Source: Hemerocallis citrina (Eukaryota; Streptophyta; Magnoliopsida; Asparagales; Asphodelaceae). Taken from it: a stretch of 64,000 nt of DNA. This document shows positions 22,593 to 33,603 of the stretch, piece by piece (the stretch's first letter is position 1; the number at the start of each line of letters is the position of its first letter). The stretch lies in assembly GCA_017893485.1 (NCBI GenBank), contig JACEHZ010000367.1, forward strand, positions 1 to 64,000. Reading direction: 5' to 3'. The notes below the pieces were generated by a model, which ran no database searches, was not told where the DNA came from, and saw nothing but the letters and a program-made list of their open reading frames with translations. The translations under genes were made by a program, and so were the position numbers.

Positions 22593-23458
22593 CCACTGTT
22601 TATTGTTCTCACCATTTCTTCTCTTCTTCCTATTTTTCTCGCAGGTCTGACCGCTCCCAGGGGGAGCAGCTGGCTTCTCTGTCTTTTGGTCTGTGTTTCA
22701 GCTGCACTATCTTTTGGCTGTTCTGGGCTTTGGCTTAGTTGGAAGTTTATCTTTTTCTTCTCTCTCTTTTAGTCCTACTTAGTATAGCTATATGTTATGG
22801 TTATGGCTGATGGTTTCTTTTGATGCTTCTCTGCTCAACTATGTGTTGTATTGGGCTTATTGCTTTTACTCTGCTTTAGAGGCGTTCTTTGGCTATGTCT
22901 GTGATGCTCTCTGTCTGGATGATTTTGGTTTTGTTTTGATTGTAATTGTCGGTTTATTTCCCTTTTGCTTCTGTTTTACTTTAGCATCTCCTTGTGGTTG
23001 GCTCGTTCTTCTTGTGTACCGTTCCATCGGTGTTTTCCTCGCTGCGGAGGTTTGGGTGAGGTGATCGTTGTATGCGGCGTCTTTGTGCTGTCCAGCGAGC
23101 TTTCGCGAGGACTCCGCGACTTTGAGCCGCAGGTGTTCTTCGGCGGGTCTCGGTCAGATGTTTTTTTGGTGTTTGACCCCTATCACTTTCTGCATTAGGT
23201 GACGGGCTCGTTGAAGCTTCTTCTACGGAGTTTTGCTTCATCGGCGTGGATTGCCTTCTCCGTCTGATCGTTCCCTTCGCTTCCCGATGCTTGTTCGCAA
23301 TCTTTGTATTCCCCCGAGTTCCGTTTTGTGCTTTTCTCGCTCTGTTATTTGTTGTTTTTGTTCGATTTTACGGCTTGTAAAATATAATGATTGTTTTGAT
23401 ATTAATATATTTTTGCTGATGACTGGAGTCGTAAGACTCTATCCGATTGATAAAAAAA
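22593..23458 (+). other. LINE 3' UTR and A-tail
   Basis: T-rich, ending GATTGATAAAAAAAAA immediately before the right target duplication. Short ORFs here are not convincing. Confidence 0.6.
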
Positions 23459-23485
23459 AACATAGAACGACTACAGATGCTCTAA

Positions 23486-23975
23486 TCAGGGATACTGCCC
23501 ATATATACTATACACGTGATTAAGAATCTTTCCATTCTAATTAATCATATTTTATTAATTTTGAAATGGAGTCCACCATCCAAAATGCTGTCCTTGTGGT
23601 CAAAATATCTGTAAAGAAAGGACAAGAGCTTGGACACAAATTATTACCTTTTGGAGGATCCAGAACAAATAAATCAAACAAAAGATGGGATATTTTGTCA
23701 CTGGATATGCCCCTTTTGATTCCGCAATTCTAATTATAAATTTGATAGATTAGCCCTTATTATAATTAATATTTCGCAATATGGTCCAATAAGAAACAAA
23801 AGTTGGTAGTATTAAGTAGGAGATGCCAATACTTAGAGCGCAAGTTTATTTCCGTTTGAGGTGAGGTCCACTTTTTGTTGATTTTGCTCGGCGCCTCAGA
23901 ACATCCACAACGGTCATTATCAGAATATAGCAATATGATAAAATAGTAAATAGTAAAATTAGCAAACGCTCCAAT
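23486..23975. other. Interval between MITE and truncated gypsy element
   Basis: No gene. At about 23890-23975 the words ACATCCACAACGG and ACGCTCCAATGG resemble MITE termini and may mark the element that cut off the gypsy gag at 23975/23976. Confidence 0.4.
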
Positions 23976-25515
23976 GGGAAACGTTGGTGGTGAGAGGAGT
24001 AAATTTCTCGAATCTGGGGAGAGGTCGACGCTGGCCGGCATTATCTTTCTGGAGCTTCTTGGCTCCTTCCTCTTCTGTTCCCTTTCTCTTAAACCCGGAG
24101 GAAGACCCCTCCAAGTTGGGGCGGTGCTCGGCTTCTTCGGCCCGAATATACTTTTCACTTCGGAGGAGGAGGTCAGAGAATTTTTGTGGGGGCTTCTTGG
24201 CGAGGGAGGAGCGGAGGTTGGAATTGAGGACATTGGATTGAAATGTCGCTGCAGCGACCGACTGGTCGAGGGATGCTATGGACCTGACTTCAGCTGTGAA
24301 CCTCTTCACATAGTCTCTCAACTTCTCACCCTTCTTCTGGTGGAGGTACAGTAGCGAGATGCTGGTCTTCTCAGTTCTACGGCTACTTACAAAATGGGTG
24401 GCGAAGAGGGTCTCGAATTGCTCGAAGGAGAATATTGAGGATGGGGCAAGGCGAGAGTACCATTCTCGAGCTGAGCCCTTAAGAGTTGCGGGAAAGGTTT
24501 TGCAGAGGAGAGCATGGGAAGCTTGATGAATGAGCATTAGGGTCTTGAAGCTTTCGATGTGATCGACGGGGTCAGTCTCCCCGGAGTAGGTCTCAAATTG
24601 AGGAGGCTTGAAGCCGACTGGTACAGGTGCATCCATTATGGTTCGGGAAAAAGGAGGTCTACTAGGACGAAGAGTCCTTCCTCTAAGCTCTTCTTCTCGG
24701 TCTAACTGGCCCAAGCGCCTCTCCATCTCATGGAGACGGCGGTATACAGCATCATCCCTTCGACGGTAATCAGGCGAGCCTCTAGACTCGTCTTCGTACG
24801 AGGGAGAGCGGGGGCTACGACGACGGTAGCTCCTGGAGCGGCGAGGACTTTGCACATGCCGGGAGTTGTTGGGAGCCGGAGGAGGAGATGGGGACCGTTG
24901 GCCAGGACTTCGGATCGGAGGAGGAGAGGGGATCTTTGGAGCATTGATGTTAGGACGGAGATTGAGAGCTTGTAGGACGGTCACTTGGAACTGCTGGAAC
25001 TCGGCACGGGTGATGGGTGCCTCATCGTTCCTAGGCTGTTGCCGACCTGCAGGGGAGTGTGGCCTTCTTCTGTAATGCTCGGGGGACTATCTCTGCCCCC
25101 TTCGGGTAGGGGACCTCCTGTATTCTCGGTGGTAAGGAGACTGCCCATCCGGACGGTGTTGGCGGGAGCTTCCCTCTCGAGCCCGCTTTTCATTTAGATG
25201 GCGGCGAAGATCCTCATCCTTCTGTCGATTGAGGACGGTGTTGTGGTGATCGGAAGCTCGGAGATGGTGAGAGGCCATAGAGTCCGAAGAGGCGTTGTGG
25301 ATGGAGACGTGGTCCGAATGGAGGGACTGCTTCTGCTGATTGGGACCCTTAGGAGGTTGTTGGTTCTGAGGAGCAGGCGGGCCCTGTTGGAGTGGGTCCT
25401 CCGCTTGAGGAAGAAGTTGACCCTGCTGTTGAGCGGGCTGAGGGGAAACTTCTTGTTGTTGATCGGGGTTGGGTCCTCGGTTGGACCCTCTGGATCTGAC
25501 TTTCCTAGGAGGCAT
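23976..25515 (-). pseudogene. Tat-lineage gag, truncated
   Basis: The start ATG (25515-25513) gives MPPRKVRSRGSNRGPNP, a Gln/Pro-rich then Arg/Ser-rich N-terminus. A TAG stops it at about 25087 where the sister copy has Glu, an apparent G->T change and so not a deamination-type mutation. The same frame goes on through RRSRSYRRRSPRSPSYE to the capsid-like Retrotrans_gag domain (FETYSGETDPVDHIESFKT, TLKGSAREWYSRL, LRDYVKRFTAE). The reading ends at a junction after FEKFTPLTTNV. The zinc-knuckle part and all of pol are missing. The structural protein would package element RNA; this fragment cannot. Confidence 0.88.
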
Positions 25516-25587
25516 GGCTGGGGAAGATCTGACCAACGGAAAGAGGGGAGGTTGCTATTCGTTAGTTTCCCACAGACGGTGCCAATC

Positions 25588-26209
25588 TGTTGCCGCTAAA
25601 TTTGGTGTGGGGGCAAACAGATAGTATTTGTGGATTCTTAGGAAAACTGAATAGCAAACCTGTATACCTGTTCCGCCGGAGTTTGATCGTCGCTCCCGCC
25701 GTACACCTGCAAAAAGTGCGAGACACCGGAGTTGTTCCCGGCGATGCACCCTCCGACGCTCAAGTCAGTAATCAGGGATGATTAAGAAAGAGCGTGAAAT
25801 CTGGCAAAAGATTGATTACCTCTTAATGGAGATGGATGGGGGGTATTTATAGGCGTCTTAGGGAGCAGATTAGGAATGTAATCCCCGTGATCTGATAAGG
25901 AATATACTTCTTGTAAACAGATTAGGAATGTAATCCCTAATTCCCAGTGGAAGGATAGGCATGAATCAGGGCCGTTGGTTAGGATCTAATCAGAAACCCT
26001 AATTCTATCCCTCTGGATCGGGCTTTCTTGCTGGTTGAAACCCGCACCCGATTAAAGTAGATCCGTTCGTGGGTTATTGAATCTTTTACGAAGAGATCCA
26101 GTACCTATCTCAGACCCATTGGTAGGTGAAATTACCATTTTACCCCTGGGCTTCAAGATTCGTGCCTGATTCGGACGGTTCCGATTAAACCCCATTTTTA
26201 GCCATATCA
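25588..26209 (-). repeat. Tat copy 1, 5' LTR (622 bp)
   Basis: Reads TGATATGGCTAAAAATGG at its 5' end (26209) and ends GCGGCAACA (25588). TATAAATA is at 25851-25844 on the minus strand. Homologous to the 598-bp LTR at 55357-55954. Confidence 0.9.
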
Positions 26210-28340
26210 CATATAAAACTAGGAATATATGCTTACTCCCACTGAACTTGTGATACACACAATCATCAACTACATTCATCTCAAAACCAAATGAGACAAT
26301 TACTTGATGAAACTTGTGGAACCATTGACGATAAGCTTGCTTGAGTCCATAGATGGATTTTGTCAATTTGCAAACCATATTCTTTGATTCTCCCGATACA
26401 AAGTTTTCTGGTTGCACCATATAAATTGTCTCGTCAATGTCGACATTGAGAAACGCCGTCATGACAACCATCTGATGTAGCTCAAGATCAAGATAAGCAA
26501 CAATTGCCATAATTGTCCTAAATGAGTCTTTCGTTGAAACTGGAGAGAAAGTCTCTGTAAAATCAATGCCTTCTTTCTGAGTATAGCCTTTAGTTACAAG
26601 ACGTGCCTTATACCTCTCCACATTACCATTTGCATCCCTTTTGGTCTTAAATATCCATTTACAACCAATTGGTTTTGCACCTTCTGGTAATGGGACAAGT
26701 TCCCAAACTTTATTGTCTTGCATAGACTTATACTCCTCATTCATGGCATTAATCCACTTTTGAGAGTTACAACCTTTCATGGCCTGATGAAATGTGATTG
26801 GATCATCTTCCATCATTCCATTGTCATCCTCATGTTCTTGGAGAAATGCAATATAATCATCCGGAATAGCATTCCTCCTTTCTCTCGTAGATCTCCTTAA
26901 TGACACTGGTTCTTGAGGTTGTTGAGTTTGTTCTTCTGGAACAATTACCTCATCTTGAATGGGGGGTTGTGCAACATTGTCTTGTTGGGGTTCCAGATTC
27001 ACTTCTTGATCAATAATAGGTGTGGGAACCTGAATATTGTCAAAAGTGATAGTAGGAATTGGGTTTGTAATTGAATCCAATTTCTCCTCAAAAGAAATGT
27101 TTCTGACTTTATTTCTCCCCCCAAACTCAACTTCCTCAAAAAATGTTGCAGTTCCCGTCTCAAAAATATTCCTAAGCATGGGATCATAAAACTTATAGCC
27201 TCTAGATCGTTCAGAATAACCAATAAAGTAGCTGCTCACTGTTTTGGAGTCCAATTTATTTTCATATGGCCTGTAAGGCCTTGTCTTAGCTGGACATCCC
27301 CAAATGTGAAAGTGTTTTAAACTAGGCTTTCGACCTGTCCAAAGCTCATAAGGTGTTTTGGCAGCTGCTTTAGTTGGTACTCTATTGAGAATATAAGCTG
27401 CAGTCTTTAATGCTTCTCCCCAGAGGGACTCAGGTAAGGTGGAATGAGCAATCATACTCCTTACCATATCCTTAAGAGTCCTATTTCGTCTTTCAGCAAC
27501 ACCATTCATGCTAGGTGATCCTGGCATGGTGTACTGTGATACAATACCGCATTCCTCTAGGAATTTAGCAAACGGTCCTGGACGTTGTTCACCTGAGCCA
27601 TCATATCTGCCGTAGTACTCACCACCACGATCAGATCTGATAATTTTAATCCTTTTGTTGAGTTGATTCTCAACTTCAGCTTTATATGCTTTGAACACGT
27701 CTATAGACTGTGATTTTTCATGAATGAGATATAGATACCCATAACGTGAGTAATCGTCTATGAATGATATAAAATATTGTTGACCATTCTAAGATCCCGT
27801 AGGGAATGACCCACAAATATCTGTATGAATCAATTCTAAGACGCCTGAAGATCTATTGGCACCTAATCTCTTAGTTTTGGTCTGTTTTCCCTTTATGTAG
27901 TCTACACAGATATCAAAGTCTGTGAAGTCCAGGGACTCCAAAATGCCATCAGACACAAGACGCTCAACTCTACCTTTTGAGATATGACCTAAGCGCTTAT
28001 GCCATAATGACGCTGAATTTTCTTTATTTAATTTACATTTAGTACCATGTGACTCTACATGCAAGGTTTCATTATAGGATGCAATTGTTTCAAGCAAATA
28101 AAGGTTGTCATAAACATTCAAGTAACTAGTTCTAACAACATTCAAATTTAAAGACAAACTAAATTGATTGTTTCCAAATGAACAATAATAACCAGATTTG
28201 TCCAACAAGGAAACATAAATTAAATTTTGTCTAAAAGACGGAATAACAAAAGTATCTTTTAAATCCAAATAAAAACCAGTTCCTAATAACAACCTAAAAT
28301 GCTCAACAGTTTCCACTTCTACCGATTTTCCATCGTCCAC
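26210..28340 (-). pseudogene. Copia 1 pol (protease end, integrase, partial RT)
   Basis: Upstream ORF (28340-27789): VEHFRLLLGTGFYLDLKDTF, gag-pre-integrase LWHKRLGHIS, and the start of the integrase core (ELIHTDICGSF, first Asp). After a stop and frame change near 27790-27700, the ORF to 26210 carries SDRGGEYYG (second Asp), [14 protein letters not shown] (Glu), the [20 protein letters not shown] chromodomain-adjacent block, then [14 protein letters not shown] [44 protein letters not shown]. It ends in FLVLYV before the Tat LTR. The catalytic YVDD is therefore severed. The host ORF continues about 50 codons into LTR sequence, which is fortuitous. Confidence 0.88.
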
Positions 28341-28370
28341 AAAGATGTATCTTTCACCATCATTTGGCTT

Positions 28371-28856
28371 TCAGCAGCTCAGGCAACCATGCATAGAAAC
28401 ACTTATGTGAGTAGTAGCATCAGAATCTATCCACCAAGTGTTTCTAGGTACTGAAGATAAATTAACTTCAGAACAGACCAAAGTCATTTCAACCTTATTG
28501 TTTTTAGCAAAACATTTCTCAATTTGATCTAGAAAATCTTTGGCCTTAGTAATCCTATCGGATTCTGTGCTCCTAAAGGCTTCTGGAATTCTGTGTTTCA
28601 TAATCATTAGACTCATGCGATTTGAACGATCCCACCTCTCAAAATCTCTTTTATCATCAAGAGTGCTTTCCGCAGTGAGAGGTGGAGGTTGTTTTTTTCT
28701 TAATGCATGGTCTAATTCCATATAGCCAAGAGTTATCAGTAAGGTTCCTTTCCATTCCTTGAAATTTATCCCATTAAGCATGGGAATAGAATTGATGTTA
28801 GCAGTTATTGAGGCAGTAGATGATAAACTGGCTGAATATAGAACAAAAATAAACAA
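28371..28856 (-). pseudogene. Copia 1 gag fused to protease start by internal deletion
   Basis: The ORF contains a Copia gag N-terminal block (MLNGINFKEWKGTLLITLG, FERWDRSNRMSLMIMKHRIP, DFLDQIEKCFAKNNK). It then jumps from KVEMT directly to LVCSEVNLSSVPRNTWWID. The second half of the gag domain and the zinc knuckle are missing, consistent with an in-frame deletion. The protease motif reads IDSDATTH where Copia proteases have DSG; codon 28421-28419 is GAT, one G->A step from GGT. The catalytic triad loop is thus altered. The frame ends soon after, at 28371. Confidence 0.75.
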
Positions 28857-30196
28857 ATAAGCTCACATGAGAATCCATATAAAACAATAAATTCAAATAA
28901 TGGTTAATCCCATCTCAAGATACCAGGCACAACGTTAATATCAAGTCTTTGGACAGTAACATTAAGTGTAAGCCGCACTCTTGTTGTAGTAATCAAATAT
29001 TGACAATAAATCCTGTCAAATAATAAGTCATTCTTTGGACTGACTCATTGTTCACATGGAATACCTTATAATTGTCACATATTTATTACCACAGATGTGT
29101 ATGAAATTCGGCCAAATATCAACTTACCTTTGGGTCAGTTAATAAACGCATGAATTACAAACACACAATCATCTTGATATTTTAAATAAATTAATCTACA
29201 CAAAAGAGGTCACTTTGGCAACATTTTGTTTCAATTGATCTATTCAAAATATTAGACATTCATAAGAAAAACCAAAACCAAAATTTAAATTTTAATTTTT
29301 TTCCAAAAATATTATCTTTTCCTCAATTTTTTGTAATTTTACTTTATTTGTAGATGGATAATGTCAAGATAATATCTATGATAACAAAACCATAACTGAA
29401 CCATATCTATCTACTGATATGATAATATCAAATTAATTAAAAATACACACGATATAAAATTAATATCTAAACCATATCTTTAACTTTATTTAATTTTAAC
29501 TCACAACCGAAGCTACACAATTGCTTTATTCACGGTGGGCCCCACTAGAATCCCACCTCACCATATTGACCAAGTCAACCGAAACTCCAACAGCACTTAT
29601 GCTGTTTCTATCCATCTGCCGATTAAGATGGTTTATCAAAACACATCTGATAAATTTTCCATGGGCCCCAGGTTCAAAACATAAAGTAAACATAAACCAT
29701 AATCAAATCAAATTATGATCTGATTAATACAAAACCAGATAAAAAACCAAAACAACCATTAATACAAAACCATTAACAGCACTTACAGTTTTTTTAAAAA
29801 AATCGGGTGGGCCCACAGCTTCTATCTCACTTGATTCTATCCATGAAGCCATTATTGATTGAATCTGAAGCCATTATTCTATCAATCCACATGAGTATAG
29901 TTTTATTGAATCTGATCATTATTCATGAGTATGGAAAAAATCTAATCACATGGGTATAGATTAAAGAAATAAAGTTGTTTAAATCATGAATAATCATTCG
30001 GTAAACATTGGGCAAACTTTAGATCTAATCAACATCTATAATAAATACTGTTTAATAACCAAATATTTGCCATCAGATCTAATAAAAAAAAAACATTAAT
30101 TGAATTTCTTAAACAGGAAGATCAAAAGGAACCCTGAATTTCTTAATTTCTTTAAACAAGAAACCATAAATTTCTTCAATTAATCCAGCAAAGATT
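28857..30196 (-). other. Copia 1 leader, non-coding
   Basis: AT-rich sequence between primer site and gag. No domain-bearing ORF is seen. It is long for a Copia leader and may include further small insertions. Confidence 0.45.
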
Positions 30197-30208
30197 GCTC
30201 TGATACCA
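30197..30208 (-). promoter_or_regulatory. Copia 1 primer binding site
   Basis: TGGTATCAGAGC on the minus strand, two bases after the LTR; complementary to initiator tRNA-Met. Confidence 0.92.
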
Positions 30209-30210
30209 AT

Positions 30211-30743
30211 TGTTGGGATTTTATATATACTTAAGAACATGCATAAAACATTAATAACAACCTAAAACATGTCTCTATGATTCTAGATCTTAATCATGTT
30301 GCAAAAGTGCTTTAATATAAAATCCTAAATCACGAAACTATTGATCATTGCTAAATTAAAAGAAGAAGAATATTAAATGCGGAAGCACTAACCTGAAGCC
30401 ATTGATGGAGATTGCTCAGAGGGTTTGGATATTCCTATATAATACGCACTTCTATGAGAGGCCGTCTCTCTATTCTTCTGTTGATGGGATCACAGATGGA
30501 ATAAGAAGATGCGTATATATAGGGGACCATAACCCTAATTGATAAATATTGATTTCCAATTTTGCCCATCACAAAATAAGAAATTTACTTTACGGTCTCT
30601 GCATGTGTTATATCACACTTTAAATTATATGCTTTTAACCCATTACTTAATCTTGATTAGATCACTTTAATTTGGGTTAGACTTTAGGATAGCAATCATA
30701 CATTTAGTCACATATGTGAGTCCACATAGATTATTTTCCAACA
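30211..30743 (-). repeat. Copia 1 5' LTR (533 bp)
   Basis: Minus strand TGTTGGAAAATAATC ... AAAATCCCAACA. TATATATA is at 30521-30514. Followed by primer site TGGTATCAGAGC. Confidence 0.88.
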
Positions 30744-33603
30744 TCCCATACTACATAGATCCGAGGGCAAGCGCCTACATACTCCAACATAAAGGGCTCA
30801 ATCCCTCGCCATGAAAACTATCCGGTAATAAAACAAGGTTTAGATCATTCCACGAATATGGGTCCCAGCCCGCCGGCTATTATAACGGTTCCCTCATCGT
30901 GCGAATCATCCCGCAAGTACCACTAGCCCCGGTATATGTATATACATTGGAGACGACAAACTATCCGCCCGACTCTGCCAAGTCCCGGATTTAAATATAA
31001 AAACCCGTCTCCCACAGAGCAACCTCAGTCCGCCGACTGGGTCTATAGCCACGGAGATCCACCGCGGACTATTTAGAGGCAACCCACTTACGTTTGCCCA
31101 AGTTTACTGCATCTTCACTTATGTTCCTAGTTATTTAGTTCAAGACATGAATGTGTTATCATTCCTAGAATCAGTTTTACCTCTTACCGGACTTGTTTAC
31201 AAAATAAGAGATCGCCCCATGGCAATATCTCAAAATCATATCTCAAATCTTTCTTTTAATAGTGTCGGTAACCGAGGTCTTACTAATTCTTAAATCATAA
31301 TTTTTCATGTACAAGAAATCATGGGTATTCACACCCTTCAATAATCATGTCTTAAACCTAGATAATTTTATCTTTCAACTCATTCACAAAAACGATTATA
31401 GTCTCGACACTATTCATGATTTAGTTGTTTATTCATATTCTTTTTAAACAAGCATTACCTTCAAGTACACAAATTTCATCACATGAATTGTTATGACAAT
31501 TCTAAGTTATCACAATGTTTCAATTCACAAAATATTCCTTAAACATGATACAAGTGTAATTATTCTTAAAAGATCAATTTACAAAATACTACTTTTCACC
31601 ACAAAATTATATTCTCAAAATTTCATTTCTTTTCATACTTCAAAAAAAAAATATAAGAAAACCATCTCTTAATAATTTTCATTTCATTTTATGTCTAAGT
31701 TTTTCCTTTAATAAAAACCTTCACATATGCAAAAGAGATTAAAAAAAAAAATCAAAGAGGGTGCTCAGTTTCAAACCCATGCCCCTAGGTCAACTGCGGT
31801 CAACACCCAAACCCGGCCCGGCTAGCCATTTGGTCCCAAGCGGACCTTTGTCATATTCACAATCCGAATTACCCTTAAGTTCAGTTTCGGTTTTCAGAAT
31901 TTATAAAAGAAAAACAAAAATGAATGTGACCATTAAGTTTTGAACCCAAGATCTTTTATAAATAAGACTCTGTGTTGCACTGACTAACCAGTAAGTCTAT
32001 GTGTATTTTCTGTTTATAAATTGTACTAAAGTACTTTTGTTCAGTTATTCCAAAATGTTTCTTTTTCCATGAAACTTATTTATTCAAAAGATAAAAATCT
32101 TTGTAATAGTTTTGAAATAAACTCTTTCTTGATATTAGAATTTTAAAACTAGTAAGTAACAATTTTCAAATTCTTTTAAACACTATTTCCACCCATTTAA
32201 ATTATTCTCTTTCTCATTTTTCACATATACTTAGGTTTATCTTAAAAAAAGAAACTTAAATTTATAAAAGACAATTAGTGTTCATAACCAATAGTGGTGT
32301 TTCCATTTTTACACAAATTACACTTTTATAATAATACTAGTATATTCACTTGAACAAGAATACTCTTTCATGCAATAGTTTATATTCTTCTCAATTAGGA
32401 CATACAATTGTCAATACATTACAGAACACTAACTAAGATCACTTTCTTTCTTCTTTCTTTGTATTCAAAACATGATGTGATCAACATATTTCATAGGCAC
32501 AAAAATTTTGCAAACATCCTGACATTATTTATAACAAAAAGAGTTCTTATCATTAATTAGCATGGTATCTATTTCTTAATTGCAACAAACTATCTTCACA
32601 CAATCATATTATGCTAGCATTAATTTTATTTATAATTTCCACATCAAAAAAATCCCTTTATATTACTCATTAATTAGCATGGTATCTATTTCTTAATTGC
32701 AACAAACTATCTTTACACAATCATATTATGCTAGCATGAATTTTATTTATAATTTCCACATCAAAAAAATCCCTTTATATTACTCATTTTAGCATGAAAT
32801 CACCCACCTTAGTTGAAGATTGAACAAATGAAGGGAGGGATGGAACACGACTTCTAGCTCCAAAGCAACTCCTAGCTCATAGCAAGGCTTCTCCTCCTAG
32901 CAATGACTTCTTCTCCTAGCAAACTTTCCTAGCAAAAATTTCATCCAAGCAATAGAACTCTCTTACTCTCTTTATTTTCTTTCTTTCTCTTATTTTGTTA
33001 ATGTTTTTGGTGCAAAGGAGAATGAGAAATGAGGCTCTATTTATAGGGTATGGTTAGGGTCTATTATGCATAATTTCACACCTAATAACTCTCCGTATTA
33101 ATTCTTACAACTTCATGTTCTAAACTCCTAAAACCTACAACTCTTTATCTCCCCACTCTTCACAAACTCAACCCCCAACACTTCTTCTCCCCCTCTAAAA
33201 AACCGGCCTCCCCTAGCCCATAAAACCGGCCAAGTTCACTTGTGTGTGCATGCACACATGCACATACAAATATGAACACATTTCTATAACTCTAAATGTG
33301 TACAAAAAGTTATAACTTGTCATGTATTAGTCCAAACTCAACTTAAAATGTGATTTTATTAATGGGCTTAATTCATGGGCTCACTTTTAATTAATTAATT
33401 TAATTATGCTAGTGGGCTCCTCTCCTAATGGGCTAGATTTTAATCTTTAGGTCCATGGATAAAGGAGGCTAATTAAAACTGATGCATGCTAAAATTTGTA
33501 AATGAGAAAAACAAAATGAGAAAATTTTTTTGCACGTGTAGCATACGTGCAAAAAATCAAAAAATGCATTTTTAATTAAAAATAAAAAATGTGGGGCGTT
33601 ACA
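30744..33603 (-). repeat. Long gypsy-type LTR (part), minus orientation
   Basis: The right boundary, read on the minus strand, begins TGTAACGCCCCACA, typical of gypsy LTR starts, and cuts into Copia 2 RT coding sequence at 33604. A TATAAATA box lies at 33045-33038, about 560 bp in, followed by a likely transcribed region. The left part (30770-31130) is GC-richer with structured words such as GGGACTTGGCAGAGTCGGG. No primer site or pol sequence is found, so the whole 2.86 kb seems to be LTR. The left end is cut by Copia 1, so whether it was a solo LTR cannot be shown. Confidence 0.6.
32551..32784. repeat. 117-bp tandem duplication inside the LTR
   Basis: Two copies (32551-32667 and 32668-32784), beginning CATTAATTAGCATGGTATC, differ at about three positions. 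Confidence 0.9.

Larger units (their letters stand above)
15626..23458 (+). mobile_element. Full-length plant L1-type LINE (about 7.8 kb)
   Basis: The element is bounded by an 18-bp target duplication and ends GATTGATAAAAAAAAA. It has a pyrimidine-rich 5' UTR (15626-16490), ORF1 with zinc knuckles, ORF2 with an APE-type endonuclease, reverse transcriptase and a C-terminal zf-RVT region, and a roughly 860-bp 3' UTR. It is far more GC-rich than its surroundings. Both ORFs are broken, so it is inactive, but it is not 5'-truncated, which is uncommon for LINE copies. Confidence 0.92.
14908..23482. mobile_element. Harbinger-type MITE split by a LINE insertion
   Basis: The left TIR GAGCATCTGTAGTCG starts at 14908 and the matching right TIR CGACTACAGATGCTC ends at 23482, with target duplication TAA on both sides (14905-14907 and 23483-23485). 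The left piece (14908-15625) resembles the other Harbinger relatives, with GACGAAAG words and an internal AACGACTGCA near its right end. Without the LINE and its duplicated target the MITE is about 724 bp. It carries no coding sequence. Confidence 0.85.
23976..26209 (-). mobile_element. Tat-lineage gypsy retrotransposon, copy 1, truncated after gag
   Basis: 5' LTR (26209-25588), primer site (25584-25568) and gag are present on the minus strand. The element stops abruptly inside gag at 23976, just after TPLTTNV; no pol or 3' LTR exists. It is the same family as the plus-strand element at 55357-64000. Its LTR start TGATATGG lies directly inside the Copia RT coding sequence at 26209/26210. Confidence 0.9.
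26210..30743 (-). mobile_element. Ty1/Copia retrotransposon 1, 3' part replaced by a Tat element
   Basis: On the minus strand: LTR 30743-30211, primer site 30208-30197, a 1.3-kb AT-rich leader, a gag remnant (28856-28371), protease/integrase (28340 on) and RT up to residues LYV of the YVDD motif, where the Tat LTR begins at 26209. RNase H and the 3' LTR are absent from the window. Confidence 0.9.
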
